Shown: positions 7,657-15,822 of the stretch, piece by piece
Layout: each line of letters starts with the position of its first letter
How positions within the stretch are numbered: the stretch's first letter is position 1
NCBI GenBank assembly: GCA_963800285.1
Contig: CAWDAL010000015.1
Span: forward strand, 248,001 to 312,000
Length of the DNA stretch: 64,000 bases
Source of the DNA: DASUPK01 sp963800285
GTDB taxonomy: Bacteria; Actinomycetota; Thermoleophilia; Solirubrobacterales; 70-9
Direction: 5' to 3'
Made by a program: the position numbers and the translations under genes
Notes under the pieces: model-generated
Seen by the model: only the letters and a program-made list of their open reading frames with translations
Databases searched by the model: none
What the model was told of the DNA's origin: nothing

Positions 7657-7785
7657 ACCCGAACAATCGACTCGTTCGCTAAGAGCAGATGTTTTGTGAA
7701 GGACGACTTTCCGCGTCGTCCGGGCGTCCACCCGGCCAGGCGAAACCGTACTCAATACCCGCGGTGTAGAACCCCAAACTTCGGG

Positions 7786-9072
7786 TCAGGCGGCCGGCAG
7801 TTCTGGAAACCGGGCCTTGACCTCGGCGATGATCTCCAGGGCGCGATCCAGATGAGCGCGCTCGTGGGTCGCCATCAGACTGGTCCGAAGCAGTGCGCCC
7901 CCCGGAGGGACTGCCGGATGGAGGGCCACGTTGGTGTAGACGCCCGCGTCGAAGAGCGCCTTCCAGAGCAGGACCGCCTGCCAGTCCTCGCCGACGATCA
8001 CCGGGACCACCGGGGTGGTCGCCTCGGTGCCGTCCGGGAGGGTGCCAGGCTCGACGACCTTCAGCCCGAGGTCCCGGAAGCCCTGACGCAGATAGGCGGC
8101 GTTGTCCAGGAGGCGCGCCATCAGCTCGGCCCCCTCGGAGCGGATGACCCGGAGGGCGCCGAGAGCGGCGCCGACGGCGGCCGGGACCGCCGAGGCGCTG
8201 AAGATGAATGAGCGCGAGGAGATGCGCAGGTACTCGATGACCTCCTCGGAGCCGGCGATGAAGCCGCCGCAGGACGCAAGGCTCTTCGAGAAGGTTCCCA
8301 TCCGCAGGTCCACCTGGTCCTCGAGGCCGAAGAGCTCGCAGGCGCCGGCTCCCCGCCTGCCGAGAACGCCGACCCCATGGGCCTCGTCGACCATCAGCCG
8401 CGCGCCGAAGCGGCGGCAGAGCTCGACGATCGGCGGCAGGTCGCAGACGTCTCCTTCCATCGAGAAGACGCCGTCGACCACCACGAGGGTCCCGCTGCCG
8501 TCGGCGACCGCCCGCTCGAGCATCCTCTCGAGCTTGTCCATCCGGTTGTGGCGGAAGGGGCGGAGGCGGGCGCCGGAGAGCTTGCAGCCGTCGAGGATCG
8601 AGGCGTGGTCGCCGGAATCGCAGATGACGGTGTCTCCCGGCTCCAGGATCGCGCTGATCGCACCGAGGTTCGACTGGTAGCCGGTCGTGTAGACGATCGC
8701 GTCCTCGGTCCCCATCCACTCGGCGAGCTCGCGCTCGAGGTCGACGTGCATCGGGGTGGTGCCGTTGAGCAGGCGCGAGCCGGTGACGCCGGTCCCGTAC
8801 TGCTCGAGGGCGTCGCGAGCGGCCTGCTTGACGCGCTCGTCGGTGGTCAGCCCCAGGTAGTTGTTGGAGCCGAGCATGATCGTCTCCCGTCCCTCCATCT
8901 CCACGACGGGCCCCGCCTGGGACTCGAGGATGCGGAAGTAGGGGAGGAGATCGCCCTGCTTGGCGGCTTCGAGCTGCTCGACGCGGTCGTGGGTACGGGC
9001 CTTCTCGAAGACGTCCGACACCAAACGGGTCGCGCTGGCGCGCGCCCTCGCATCAAGGGTCGAGTCGGACAT
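7786..9072 (-). CDS. Alpha-oxoamine synthase (serine palmitoyltransferase / BioF / KBL family)
   Basis: A PLP enzyme of fold type I that joins an amino acid to an acyl-CoA with loss of CO2. From the ATG at 9072 it has 428 residues. Visible motifs are GSNNYLG, GTGVTGSRLLNG, DEAHGVGVLG (Asp229 and His232) and TFSKSLASCGG with the PLP lysine Lys263. Length and motifs fit serine palmitoyltransferase, 2-amino-3-ketobutyrate CoA ligase and 8-amino-7-oxononanoate synthase alike. No biotin or threonine genes are near. The divergent neighbour is a GNAT-like acyltransferase, which favours lipid synthesis (inference). A GTG at 9090 would add six residues; I prefer the ATG because the GTG leaves no room for a promoter. 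Confidence 0.8.
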   Translation of the reverse strand: MSDSTLDARARASATRLVSDVFEKARTHDRVEQLEAAKQGDLLPYFRILESQAGPVVEMEGRETIMLGSNNYLGLTTDERVKQAARDALEQYGTGVTGSRLLNGTTPMHVDLERELAEWMGTEDAIVYTTGYQSNLGAISAILEPGDTVICDSGDHASILDGCKLSGARLRPFRHNRMDKLERMLERAVADGSGTLVVVDGVFSMEGDVCDLPPIVELCRRFGARLMVDEAHGVGVLGRRGAGACELFGLEDQVDLRMGTFSKSLASCGGFIAGSEEVIEYLRISSRSFIFSASAVPAAVGAALGALRVIRSEGAELMARLLDNAAYLRQGFRDLGLKVVEPGTLPDGTEATTPVVPVIVGEDWQAVLLWKALFDAGVYTNVALHPAVPPGGALLRTSLMATHERAHLDRALEIIAEVKARFPELPAA

Positions 9073-9093
9073 GCCCGGGAAGTGAAGCACGTG

Positions 9094-9099
9094 TAGCTT
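9094..9099 (+). promoter_or_regulatory. -10 box TAGCTT of the acyltransferase gene
   Basis: TAGCTT ends 8 nt before the GTG at 9108, so the gene is probably leaderless. The whole divergent promoter region between the two start codons is only about 35 bp. Confidence 0.5.
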
Positions 9100-9107
9100 C
9101 CGCAGCC

Positions 9108-10241
9108 GTGCCAGAGCCCATTCAGGTCCGGCCCGTCGAGGGCCGCGCCGATCTCGCGAAGTTCATCAAGCTCCCGTTTCGGCTCCACCGGGGGACTCCG
9201 TGGGTCCCGCCGCTGATCTTCGAGCGGAAGGAGTTCCTGGACAAGGACAAGAACCCGTATTTCGGACATGCCGAGGCCGAGTACTTCCTGGCCTGGCGGG
9301 ATGGTGAGCCCGTCGGCCGGATCACCGCGCAGGTCGACCGGCGCTGGGACCAGTTCCAGGGCGGCAGCGACGGCCAGTTCGGCTTCATCGACGCGGAGGA
9401 CGACCCGGCCATCTTCGAGGCGCTCCTGGGCGCCGCCGAGGCCTGGGTGCGCGAGCGTGGGCGGGACCGCGTGGTGGGCCCGATGGACTTCACCACGAAT
9501 GACGAGTGCGGTCTGCTGATCGAGGGATACGACCGCCATCCCTACATCCTCGAGCCGTGGCATCCGCCCTATTACAGGGAGCGCATCGAGGCGCTCGGCT
9601 ACGGCAAGACCATGGACCTCCTCATGTGGAACCTGGAGATGGGCGAATTGAAGGAGGGCGATGCGTTCGCCGACGCCATCCACGCCGTCGCCGACAAGGT
9701 CGAGTCGGAGCACGGCATCACGGTCCGCAACATGAACAAGCGCGACCTCGAGGCCGAGATCGGGCGGTTCATGGAGGTCTACAACTCCGCCTGGGAGAAG
9801 AACTGGGGCTTCGTCCCGATCACGGACGAGGAGGTGGCCTTCCAGGCGAAGAACCTGAAGCAGATCCTCGACCCGCGCTGGGCCTTCATGGCCGAGCGCG
9901 ACGGCGAGATCATGGGCGCCGCCCTCACCCTTCCCGACATCAACCAGGTGACCAGGAAGATGAACGGCCGGCTCCTTCCCTTCGGCTGGCTGCGCTTCCT
10001 GCTGGGCAAGAGGAAGATCGACCGCGTCCGCGTCTTCGCCCTCGGGGTGAAGCCCGAGCATCAGCACACCGGGATCGCCGCGCGCTTCTACGTGCGGCAC
10101 ATCGAGACGGCGGCGGAGGTCGGGGTGACCGGCGGCGAGGAGGGCTGGATCCTCGAGGTGAACGAGCCGATGAACCGCGCCATGGAGGGCATGGGCGGCA
10201 CGGTCGTGAAGCGCTACCGCCTGTACGAGAAGCAGCTCTAG
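9108..10241 (+). CDS. GNAT-like N-acyltransferase (YghO-type; candidate bacterial ceramide synthase family)
   Basis: A 377-residue protein. The N-terminal half has FIKLPFRLHRG, TPWVPPLI, NPYFGHAEAEYFLAWRDGEPVGRI, GFIDAEDD and VVGPMDFTTNDECGLLIEGYD, the pattern of the YghO-like GNAT family. A second GNAT-like half ends with ALGVKPEHQHTGIAARFYV and EVNEPMNRAMEGMG. From memory, bacterial ceramide synthases described in Caulobacter belong to the same broad GNAT-type group and work beside a serine palmitoyltransferase. The divergent oxoamine synthase here matches that pairing. The assignment is inference, and other acyl transfers remain possible. The GTG start has no Shine-Dalgarno. Confidence 0.65.
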   Translation: MPEPIQVRPVEGRADLAKFIKLPFRLHRGTPWVPPLIFERKEFLDKDKNPYFGHAEAEYFLAWRDGEPVGRITAQVDRRWDQFQGGSDGQFGFIDAEDDPAIFEALLGAAEAWVRERGRDRVVGPMDFTTNDECGLLIEGYDRHPYILEPWHPPYYRERIEALGYGKTMDLLMWNLEMGELKEGDAFADAIHAVADKVESEHGITVRNMNKRDLEAEIGRFMEVYNSAWEKNWGFVPITDEEVAFQAKNLKQILDPRWAFMAERDGEIMGAALTLPDINQVTRKMNGRLLPFGWLRFLLGKRKIDRVRVFALGVKPEHQHTGIAARFYVRHIETAAEVGVTGGEEGWILEVNEPMNRAMEGMGGTVVKRYRLYEKQL

Positions 10242-10294
10242 CGCCCACCGGGCCGCTCTCTCTCGACTTATGCAGGGCGGCCGCTCGTGGGCGC
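10241..10294. terminator. Hairpin between convergent genes
   Basis: GCGCCCAC (10241-10248, beginning at the last base of the stop codon) pairs with GTGGGCGC (10287-10294). Inside, GGCCGC and GCGGCC pair again. There is no T-run. It probably ends transcription from one or both convergent genes. Confidence 0.5.
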
Positions 10295-10314
10295 GATCTG
10301 ATGGCGAAAGCCGC

Positions 10315-10764
10315 TTAATCGCGCTCGTAGGTCCCCATCAGCTGCGCCGTCCCGAGCACGTGCCCGTCGAGGGCGTGCTCGAGCTCCTCACGGGACGCGC
10401 CGGGCTCGAGATCCAACTCGGTGTCCACGGCGTTGAGCTCGTGTAGGTAGCGGTGAGCGCCATGGCCGGCCGGGGGTGACGGCCCCATGTAGCCATTCCC
10501 GCCCTTTCCGTTGGCGCCCTCCGCAGGGGCCGCCTCGCCCTCACCGAGGCCGCCCGGTTCGGGGTCGATGTTCCAGGCGACCCAGTGAGTGAAGTCGCCC
10601 GAGGGGGCGTCGGGATCGTGGACGATCAGGGCCAGAGAGCGCGTTCCGTCGGGGAGGAAGCTCCACGCCAAGGGCGGTGATACGCCGGCTCCGTCTCCGG
10701 TGTACTTGGCGGGGATTGCAGCGCCCTCGGCGAACGCGGTGCTGGTCAGCTCCGGATCCGGCAT
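10315..10764 (-). CDS. YbhB/YbcL family Raf-kinase-inhibitor-like (PEBP) protein
   Basis: A 149-residue cytoplasmic protein with the phosphatidylethanolamine-binding protein fold. The order is LTSTAFAEGAAIPAKYTGDG, VSPPLAW, ALIVHDPDAPSGDFTHWVAWNI and GYMGPSPPAGHGAHRYLHEL. The DPDAP and GxxGPxPP ligand-pocket motifs are intact. Bacterial members have no settled function. The ATG at 10764 gives the normal family length. The frame is open far upstream, but that sequence looks like antisense of the next genes. Confidence 0.85.
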   Translation of the reverse strand: MPDPELTSTAFAEGAAIPAKYTGDGAGVSPPLAWSFLPDGTRSLALIVHDPDAPSGDFTHWVAWNIDPEPGGLGEGEAAPAEGANGKGGNGYMGPSPPAGHGAHRYLHELNAVDTELDLEPGASREELEHALDGHVLGTAQLMGTYERD

Positions 10765-10827
10765 GTGGGTCTTGGCTTCCCGTCGCAGGTTCCGGGAAAA
10801 CCAATTCGGTGGGTCTTGACCCGCCTT

Positions 10828-10833
10828 TAGGAT
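10828..10833 (+). promoter_or_regulatory. -10 box TAGGAT of the 10841 gene
   Basis: TAGGAT ends 7 nt before the ATG at 10841. This spacing selects that ATG over the in-frame ATG at 10832, which overlaps the box. Confidence 0.5.
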
Positions 10834-10840
10834 GAGACCG

Positions 10841-11122
10841 ATGAGCGAGGAGCCGCAAGCGACCGAGGAAGTGATCGAGGCGGAGCCGGTCCGGCCGCTG
10901 CCGGTCCGCTCGGAGGGACGGACGATCGAGATCTGGGGCCGCGAGGTCGGTCCCCTCGCCGTCGCCGCCGCCGGCGGCGCGGCAGCGGGCGTCGCGGTGA
11001 TCGCCGTCGCGCGCGCGGCCCGCTCCACCCGCCGGGCCCCGCGGCGGGGGCTCTTCCGGCGCCGCGAGAAGGTCGTCTCCAGTCGCAGCTTCCTGGTGGA
11101 CGTGCACGTCCTCGGGCGCTGA
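10841..11122 (+). CDS. Small single-helix membrane protein, unknown function
   Basis: A 93-residue protein with an acidic start, a GRTIEIWGREVGPLAV segment, one hydrophobic Ala/Val/Gly-rich helix near residues 38-58, then a strongly basic stretch (RAARSTRRAPRRGLFRRRE) and a short C-terminal tail. The charge pattern suggests the tail stays in the cytoplasm. I do not recognise the family. The following AlkA gene begins 9 nt downstream, so the two may share a transcript. Confidence 0.5.
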   Translation: MSEEPQATEEVIEAEPVRPLPVRSEGRTIEIWGREVGPLAVAAAGGAAAGVAVIAVARAARSTRRAPRRGLFRRREKVVSSRSFLVDVHVLGR

Positions 11123-11130
11123 CTCGCGCG

Positions 11131-12090
11131 GTGGCGAGAGCGACGGCGATCGAGGAGCGGGTGCTGCCCCGCTGGCCGTACCGATTGCGGCGGCAGGGAG
11201 GAAACGACGGCGTCGCGCGCGCCAGGGGCGGGGTCGTCGAACGGATGCTCCATGCCGGGGAGAGCCCCGTCCGGGTTCGGGCCTGGCAGACGCGACAGGG
11301 CTATGTGCACATTCGCGCGGAACCGATCGCTCCGGCCCTGGTCGAGCACCCGATCGCACCCGCCGGCGAGGGGCGTCCCGCCGGGGAGGACGAGCTCGGC
11401 ATCGCGATCGAGCGGATTCGCTTCTCCCTCGCCGTGGAGGACGACATGGGCGACTTCTATGACGCGTTCAAGCGCGATCCTCTGCTCGGCCCGACCATCC
11501 ATCACAAGCCCTGGGTGCGACCCCGCCGCCGTGCCTGGCCCTGGGAGGCGCTCTGCTGGGCGATCACCGAGCAGTTGATTCAGGTCTCCCGGGCGGGAGA
11601 GATACAGCGCCGCATCGTGCGGCGCTGGGGCCCGCGGACGGTTCCCTCGTTCGCCGACTGGCCACTGCGGGACGTCCCGTGCGCGACCGTGATCGAGGGG
11701 CGCGCTCCCGCGGAGCTCGCTTCGATGGATCTCAGCCCCGGCCGTTCGGTGGCGATGATCCACTGCGCCAGGGAGGTCGCCCGCGGGCGCGCGGACCTCT
11801 CCGACCCTGAAGCCGACCGCCGACTGCTCGCCATCCCGGAGATCGGGCCCTGGACGATGCAGATCCTCGGCTACCACGGTCGCGGCGACCCGGACTCGCT
11901 GCCCGCCGGGGACCTCGCGTACGTCAAGCTGGTCGGGCACCTCGAAGGCCTGGGGCGCCGTGCGACGGTCGAGGAGGTCGAGGAGTACTTCGCGCCCTAC
12001 GCTCCCTTCCGCGGACTCGCCGGGACGTTCGCGCTGGCCGGCTGGCACAAGGCGATGCGGGCCGGTCCTCCGGCCCGCCTCGCCGCCTGA
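11131..12090 (+). CDS. AlkA-like DNA-3-methyladenine glycosylase (HhH-GPD)
   Basis: A 319-residue base-excision repair glycosylase that removes alkylated bases from DNA. The N-terminal half resembles the AlkA beta-domain. ITEQLIQVSRAGEIQRR and the helix-hairpin-helix LLAIPEIGPWTMQILGYHG lead to the GPD segment LPAGDLAYVK, with the catalytic Asp261. It starts with GTG 9 nt after the small membrane-protein gene, with no strong ribosome site, and its length matches AlkA-type enzymes of about 280-320 residues. No Ada-type regulator is adjacent. Confidence 0.85.
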   Translation: MARATAIEERVLPRWPYRLRRQGGNDGVARARGGVVERMLHAGESPVRVRAWQTRQGYVHIRAEPIAPALVEHPIAPAGEGRPAGEDELGIAIERIRFSLAVEDDMGDFYDAFKRDPLLGPTIHHKPWVRPRRRAWPWEALCWAITEQLIQVSRAGEIQRRIVRRWGPRTVPSFADWPLRDVPCATVIEGRAPAELASMDLSPGRSVAMIHCAREVARGRADLSDPEADRRLLAIPEIGPWTMQILGYHGRGDPDSLPAGDLAYVKLVGHLEGLGRRATVEEVEEYFAPYAPFRGLAGTFALAGWHKAMRAGPPARLAA

Positions 12091-12099
12091 GCCGTTTAG

Positions 12100-12117
12100 C
12101 CCGCGACACTTCGCGGG
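12100..12117. terminator. Short hairpin after the alkA-like gene
   Basis: CCCGCGA (12100-12106) and TCGCGGG (12111-12117) form a perfect 7-bp stem with a CACT loop, 10 nt after the stop. There is no T-run. It could end the upstream transcript. Confidence 0.4.
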
Positions 12118-12129
12118 TAGCCGCAGACC

Positions 12130-13119
12130 ATGCGCTACTTCTACGGAGCGGCTCACGAGCAGTTTCCTCCCGAGGACCTGCTCGCACAGGCGGTCGAGGC
12201 GGAGCGCGCCGGGTTCGACGGCGTCGGCTGCAGCGATCACCTCCAGCCATGGTGGGAGCCCGGAGAGTCCGGGCACGCCTGGGTATGGCTCGGAGCCGCC
12301 GGACAGGCCACGGACGGCCTCGCCATCGGAACAGCGGTGACGCCGCCCGGGCCCCGTTATCACCCCGTATTGATCGCGCAAGCTTGGGCGACCCTGGAGC
12401 GGATGTTCCCGGGACGCCCATTTCTCGGCATTGGTTCGGGCGAGTCACTGAACGAGTCTCCACTCGCCGCGATCTGGCCATCGGTGCCAGAGCAGGTCGA
12501 GCGCATGGAGGAGGGGCTGGAGATCATCCGGCGCCTCTTCGACGGTGAGCGCCTCTCCTACGACGGGCGCCACTTCGAGACCGACGAGGCGGTACTTCAC
12601 ACCCGCCCGAACCGCCGACCCCCGATCTACGTCTCGGCCTTCGGCCCGAAGGCGGCCGGCGTGGCCGCCCGCTGGGGAGACGGCCTCTGGACGCTCGCGG
12701 ATCCCGAATCCGCACCCGACGTGATCGACGCCTACAAGAGCGCCTGCGAGGACGCCGGCAGGGAGCCCGGCGAGGTCGTTCTCCAGGCTCAGTTCTCCTG
12801 GGCCGAGGACGACGAGGCCGCCCTCGAGGGTGCCCGTGTCTGGAAGGGCGCCCAGCCCGACGAGCACTACACCGATGACTGGCACAGCCCAGGGAAGATG
12901 TTCGACAACGGCGAGCAGCAGGTCTCCGACGACGACCTGAAGGAGGCCCTGATCATCTCCTCGGACCCGGAGGTGCACGCGGACCGGATCCGCGAGGCCG
13001 AGAAGCTCGGCGCCACCACGATGGCGCTCATGAACTGCTCCGGCGCCGACCCCCACCGCGCCATTGAGGTCTACGGCGGGCGGGTGCTGCCGGCGCTCGC
13101 CAAGCAGACGGCGCGCTAG
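12130..13119 (+). CDS. F420-dependent LLM-class oxidoreductase (FGD-like family)
   Basis: A 329-residue luciferase-like TIM-barrel enzyme. The start YFYGAAHEQFPPEDLLAQAV, the GFDGVGCSDHLQPWW segment and RPFLGIGSGESLNE follow the F420-dependent subfamily related to glucose-6-phosphate dehydrogenase (FGD). The middle (PPIYVSAFGPKAAGVAARWGDGLWT) is also typical. Substrate use cannot be read from the sequence. Its presence suggests that the organism makes coenzyme F420, as many actinobacteria do. The 3' end overlaps the convergent thiY gene by 4 nt. Confidence 0.8.
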   Translation: MRYFYGAAHEQFPPEDLLAQAVEAERAGFDGVGCSDHLQPWWEPGESGHAWVWLGAAGQATDGLAIGTAVTPPGPRYHPVLIAQAWATLERMFPGRPFLGIGSGESLNESPLAAIWPSVPEQVERMEEGLEIIRRLFDGERLSYDGRHFETDEAVLHTRPNRRPPIYVSAFGPKAAGVAARWGDGLWTLADPESAPDVIDAYKSACEDAGREPGEVVLQAQFSWAEDDEAALEGARVWKGAQPDEHYTDDWHSPGKMFDNGEQQVSDDDLKEALIISSDPEVHADRIREAEKLGATTMALMNCSGADPHRAIEVYGGRVLPALAKQTAR

Positions 13120-14123
13120 GGCAGCAGCTCGTTGGTGAGCACCTGGCTCGTCCTGGGCGCGGACGAGATCAGATCGTGCTCGGCCATCCACTCGGCGTAC
13201 TCCCGCCACTGGCCGGGATCCATGAAGCCGTAGGGGTGCCCCGGCGCGGGGGCCAGCAGAGGCAGGGTCGCGTCGACCTCCGATCGCGTCTGCATCGGAT
13301 CCAGCCCCTTGCCCGCGGTCAGGACCGCATTGGAAGCCTCCTGCGGATGGCCGATCGCGTAGGAGGTGCCCCGCGCGAGCGCGGCGATGAAGCTGCGGAT
13401 GGCGCCGGCGTGATCCTCGACCGTCGTCCGCCGGGCGACCAGTACGAGCTCGTCGTAGGTGGGAACGCCGAGCTGATCCACCGGGATGATCCTCGGGCCG
13501 AGGCCGCGCTGCTGGAGATCGACGCCCTCGATGTTGCGGAAGCCGCCGAGAATCGCGTCGACCTTGCCGCCGATCAGCGTCGGCAGCAGGTTGAGCCCGA
13601 CGTTGACCTCCCTCGCCGCCGAGGGGGGGAGGCCGGATGACTGCAGGATGGTGTCGAGGTAGTCCGTCTGGTACGGGATGCCCGCCGTCCCGACGGTCTT
13701 CCCCTGCAGGTCGGGGCCGCTCGCGATGCCGGCCCTGGGGAGGGAGATGAGCGAGGTCAACGGCTGGTCCACGATGGCGCCGACCGCCTGCACGTCCAGC
13801 CCCTTGTCCTGGGCGAGCAGGACCTCGGGCTCGTAGGAGACGGCCAGGTCCGCGCGCCCCGCGGCCACCTCCTTGATCGGCGCGGAGGGATCGGATGGGA
13901 TCTGCGGCTGGACGTCCAGGCCCTCCGCCACGAAGAAGCCGCGGTCGAGCGCGCTGTAGATCCCGGAGTGATCGGGGTTGACGTACCAGTCGAGATCAAC
14001 CGTGAAGGGCTGCGGGTTCGACGGCGAGCCCGTCGAGGGCTCGCCTCCTCCGCCGCAGGCGGCCAGGCCCAGCCCGATGGCGGCGGAGACGACGAGAGCC
14101 GCGAGCCGGGCGGATCGGGTCAC
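13116..14123 (-). CDS. thiY: ABC transporter substrate-binding lipoprotein for a thiamine pyrimidine precursor (ThiY-like)
   Basis: A 335-residue lipoprotein with a signal peptide and lipobox LAAC (Cys23). The mature part is an NMT1/ThiY-type binding protein: LDWYVNPDHSGIYSALDRGFF, IPSDPSAPIKEVAAGRADLAVSYEPE and AVGAIVDQPLTSLISLP are close to ThiY, which binds formylaminopyrimidine. It is the last gene of thiZXY. The GTG start forms a GTGA overlap with the permease stop, so translation is coupled. The TPP riboswitch before thiZ supports a thiamine-precursor role rather than sulfonate or taurine uptake. Confidence 0.85.
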   Translation of the reverse strand: MTRSARLAALVVSAAIGLGLAACGGGGEPSTGSPSNPQPFTVDLDWYVNPDHSGIYSALDRGFFVAEGLDVQPQIPSDPSAPIKEVAAGRADLAVSYEPEVLLAQDKGLDVQAVGAIVDQPLTSLISLPRAGIASGPDLQGKTVGTAGIPYQTDYLDTILQSSGLPPSAAREVNVGLNLLPTLIGGKVDAILGGFRNIEGVDLQQRGLGPRIIPVDQLGVPTYDELVLVARRTTVEDHAGAIRSFIAALARGTSYAIGHPQEASNAVLTAGKGLDPMQTRSEVDATLPLLAPAPGHPYGFMDPGQWREYAEWMAEHDLISSAPRTSQVLTNELLP

Positions 14124-14902
14124 GTTCGCGTCACCTCGCGGCTGTCCCAGGTGACCACCCTCCGCTCGATCAGCGAGACGAGGGCGAAGAGGACGATCGC
14201 CATCACCGACAGCAGCGTGATCGCGGCGAACATCCGGGCGGTCAGCAGGTTGCTCGAGGCGATCAGGATCTGATGGCCGAGGCCCGATCCGGCGCCCGCC
14301 CACTCGGCGAAGACCGCGCCGATCACCGCGACCGCGATCGCGATCTTCGTCCCGCTGAAGAAGAACGGCAGGGCGGAGGGAAGCTCCACCGTGGTGAGGA
14401 TCTGCCTGCGGCTGGCGCCGAGAGTCCGCATCATCGTGATCAGCTGCGGGTCGACCGCCCGCAGCCCGTCGAGCGTGTTGACCGTGACCGGGAAGAAGCA
14501 GATCAGCGCGATCAGCAGGATCTTCGGCGCGAGGCCGAACCCGAACCAGACGATCAGGATGGGAGCGATCGCGACCGGCGGAATCGTCTGGGACGCGACC
14601 AGCAGCGGATAGAAGGCGCGGCGCAGCGTGTCGGATAGGTGGAGGACCAGCGCGAACGCGAGACCCGCCGCGAGCGCGCAGAGGAAGCCGAGCAGGACCT
14701 CACGCAGGGTGACCCAGGAGTCGTCAGCGAGGAGGGATCGGTCGCGCCAGAGCGAGGTGGCGATGTCGCTCGGCGCCGGGACGAGGAAGTCCTGGATGTT
14801 GAGGGCGTTCGCGATCCAGTCCCACTGCGCCGCCACCTCCCAGAGCCCGAGCAGGAGAACGATCACCGCGACCGGGGCCAGGTACTTCCGAGGCGCGCTC
14901 AT
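14120..14902 (-). CDS. thiX: ABC transporter permease, thiamine precursor uptake (ThiX-like)
   Basis: A 260-residue permease of the SsuC/ThiX type with about six helices. The EAA loop reads LRAVDPQLITMMRTLGASRRQILTTVELPSALPFFFSG. The gene begins with an ATG that overlaps the stop of thiZ (ATGA) and ends overlapping the start of thiY (GTGA). Its specificity follows from the riboswitch and the ThiY-like partner. Confidence 0.85.
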   Translation of the reverse strand: MSAPRKYLAPVAVIVLLLGLWEVAAQWDWIANALNIQDFLVPAPSDIATSLWRDRSLLADDSWVTLREVLLGFLCALAAGLAFALVLHLSDTLRRAFYPLLVASQTIPPVAIAPILIVWFGFGLAPKILLIALICFFPVTVNTLDGLRAVDPQLITMMRTLGASRRQILTTVELPSALPFFFSGTKIAIAVAVIGAVFAEWAGAGSGLGHQILIASSNLLTARMFAAITLLSVMAIVLFALVSLIERRVVTWDSREVTRT

Positions 14903-15699
14903 CGGCCTGCCCCCGCGAGGCTGCGGAGCGCCCGCTCCTTGAGCTCGGCGAACTCAGACGAGGTGACCGCGGCCGCGCGATCAGGGGCACGGGGGGCCTC
15001 GATCTCAATCCGGTCGGCGACCCTCGCCGGGCGCGGAGTCAAGACGAGCACGCTGTCGGAGAGGTAGAGCGCCTCCTCGACGTCGTGGGTGACGAGCACG
15101 ACCGTGTGGCGATCGGGCCCCAAGACCCCGGCCAGCCAGGACTGCATCTCGGCGCGCGTGATCGCATCGAGCGACGCGAACGGCTCGTCGAGCAGCAGAA
15201 CCGGGCGGCCGGCCATCAGGGTGCGCAGGAAGGCGACGCGCTGGCGCATACCGCCGGAGAGCTCGCCGGGCCGGGTGCCCTCGAAGCCGGCGAGGCCAAG
15301 CCGCTCGAAATGGCCGCCGGCCTCCGCTCTCGCGGAGGATTTGGAGGCGCCCGCCATCCGCAGCGCGAGGGCCGCGTTGTCGACGGCCGAGAGCCAGGGA
15401 AGCAGCAGATCGCGCTGGGGCATGTAGGCGCAGCCCGCCAGTCGTTCGGCGGGATCCGGCCGCCCGCCCACCGAGATCGAGCCGGTGTCCGGGGTCCGCA
15501 GCCCGGCGAGCAGCTCGAGCAGGGTCGTCTTGCCGCAGCCGGAGGGGCCGACGATCCCGACGACCTCGCCGGGCTCGACGGCGAAGTCGATCCGCTCGAT
15601 CGCCTGGAGCTCACCGAACGAGTGGCTGAGACCGCTCACGCGGACGGGACGGCCTGATTCGGCCGCGTCCGGAGTGCCTTCGCGAGTTCTCGTCAGCAT
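14899..15699 (-). CDS. thiZ: ABC transporter ATP-binding protein, thiamine precursor uptake (ThiZ-like)
   Basis: A 266-residue ATPase with Walker A GPSGCGKTT (51-59), signature LSGGMRQ (148-154) and Walker B VLLLDEP (168-174). The D-loop SLD and the VTHDVEEA switch His follow. It is the first gene of thiZXY. Its ribosome site GGAGGG lies inside the 3' strand of a TPP riboswitch, so TPP binding should block its translation directly. The last 30 residues (TSSEFAELKERALRSLAG) are typical for nitrate/sulfonate/thiamine-type ATPases. Confidence 0.85.
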   Translation of the reverse strand: MLTRTREGTPDAAESGRPVRVSGLSHSFGELQAIERIDFAVEPGEVVGIVGPSGCGKTTLLELLAGLRTPDTGSISVGGRPDPAERLAGCAYMPQRDLLLPWLSAVDNAALALRMAGASKSSARAEAGGHFERLGLAGFEGTRPGELSGGMRQRVAFLRTLMAGRPVLLLDEPFASLDAITRAEMQSWLAGVLGPDRHTVVLVTHDVEEALYLSDSVLVLTPRPARVADRIEIEAPRAPDRAAAVTSSEFAELKERALRSLAGAGR

Positions 15700-15700
15700 G

Positions 15701-15788
15701 CTCCCTCCGCGCGCATTACCGCACAGGTTCGAAGGGTCAGCGGAGGAGGAGTTACCGCTATCTCAGCCCGCACGTCCCGCGAGCCCCC
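15701..15788 (-). promoter_or_regulatory. TPP riboswitch (THI element) controlling thiZXY
   Basis: Reading the minus strand, the hallmarks of the TPP aptamer appear in order: GGGCTGAGA (CTGAGA at 15761-15766), a variable arm, CTGACCCTTCGAACCTG, GGTAATGC (15713-15720) and a final GCGCGGAGGGAGC that runs straight into the ATG of thiZ. The Shine-Dalgarno GGAGGG (15702-15707) is part of the conserved 3' strand. No separate terminator stem fits between aptamer and ATG, so control should be at translation initiation. Confidence 0.92.
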
Positions 15789-15806
15789 CTGTTGGGTCCA
15801 GGTGGG

Positions 15807-15816
15807 AGTTTACGGT
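15807..15816. promoter_or_regulatory. Overlapping divergent -10 boxes (thi operon and CYTH gene)
   Basis: TAAACT on the minus strand (15807-15812) points toward the riboswitch, with a start expected near 15800. TACGGT on the plus strand (15811-15816) lies 6 nt before the ATG at 15823. The two boxes share two base pairs, so the polymerase should not open both at once. Confidence 0.55.
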
Positions 15817-15822
15817 GTTGGC

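Noticed and set aside
7495..7755. 86-codon minus-strand frame upstream of mihF
   Set aside because: It spans the predicted mihF promoter and leader hairpin, has no ribosome site and no recognisable sequence; more likely non-coding.
10765..12381. Long open frame extending the PEBP gene to almost 690 codons
   Set aside because: The extra part is antisense to the AlkA-like and neighbouring genes and has their mirrored codon pattern.
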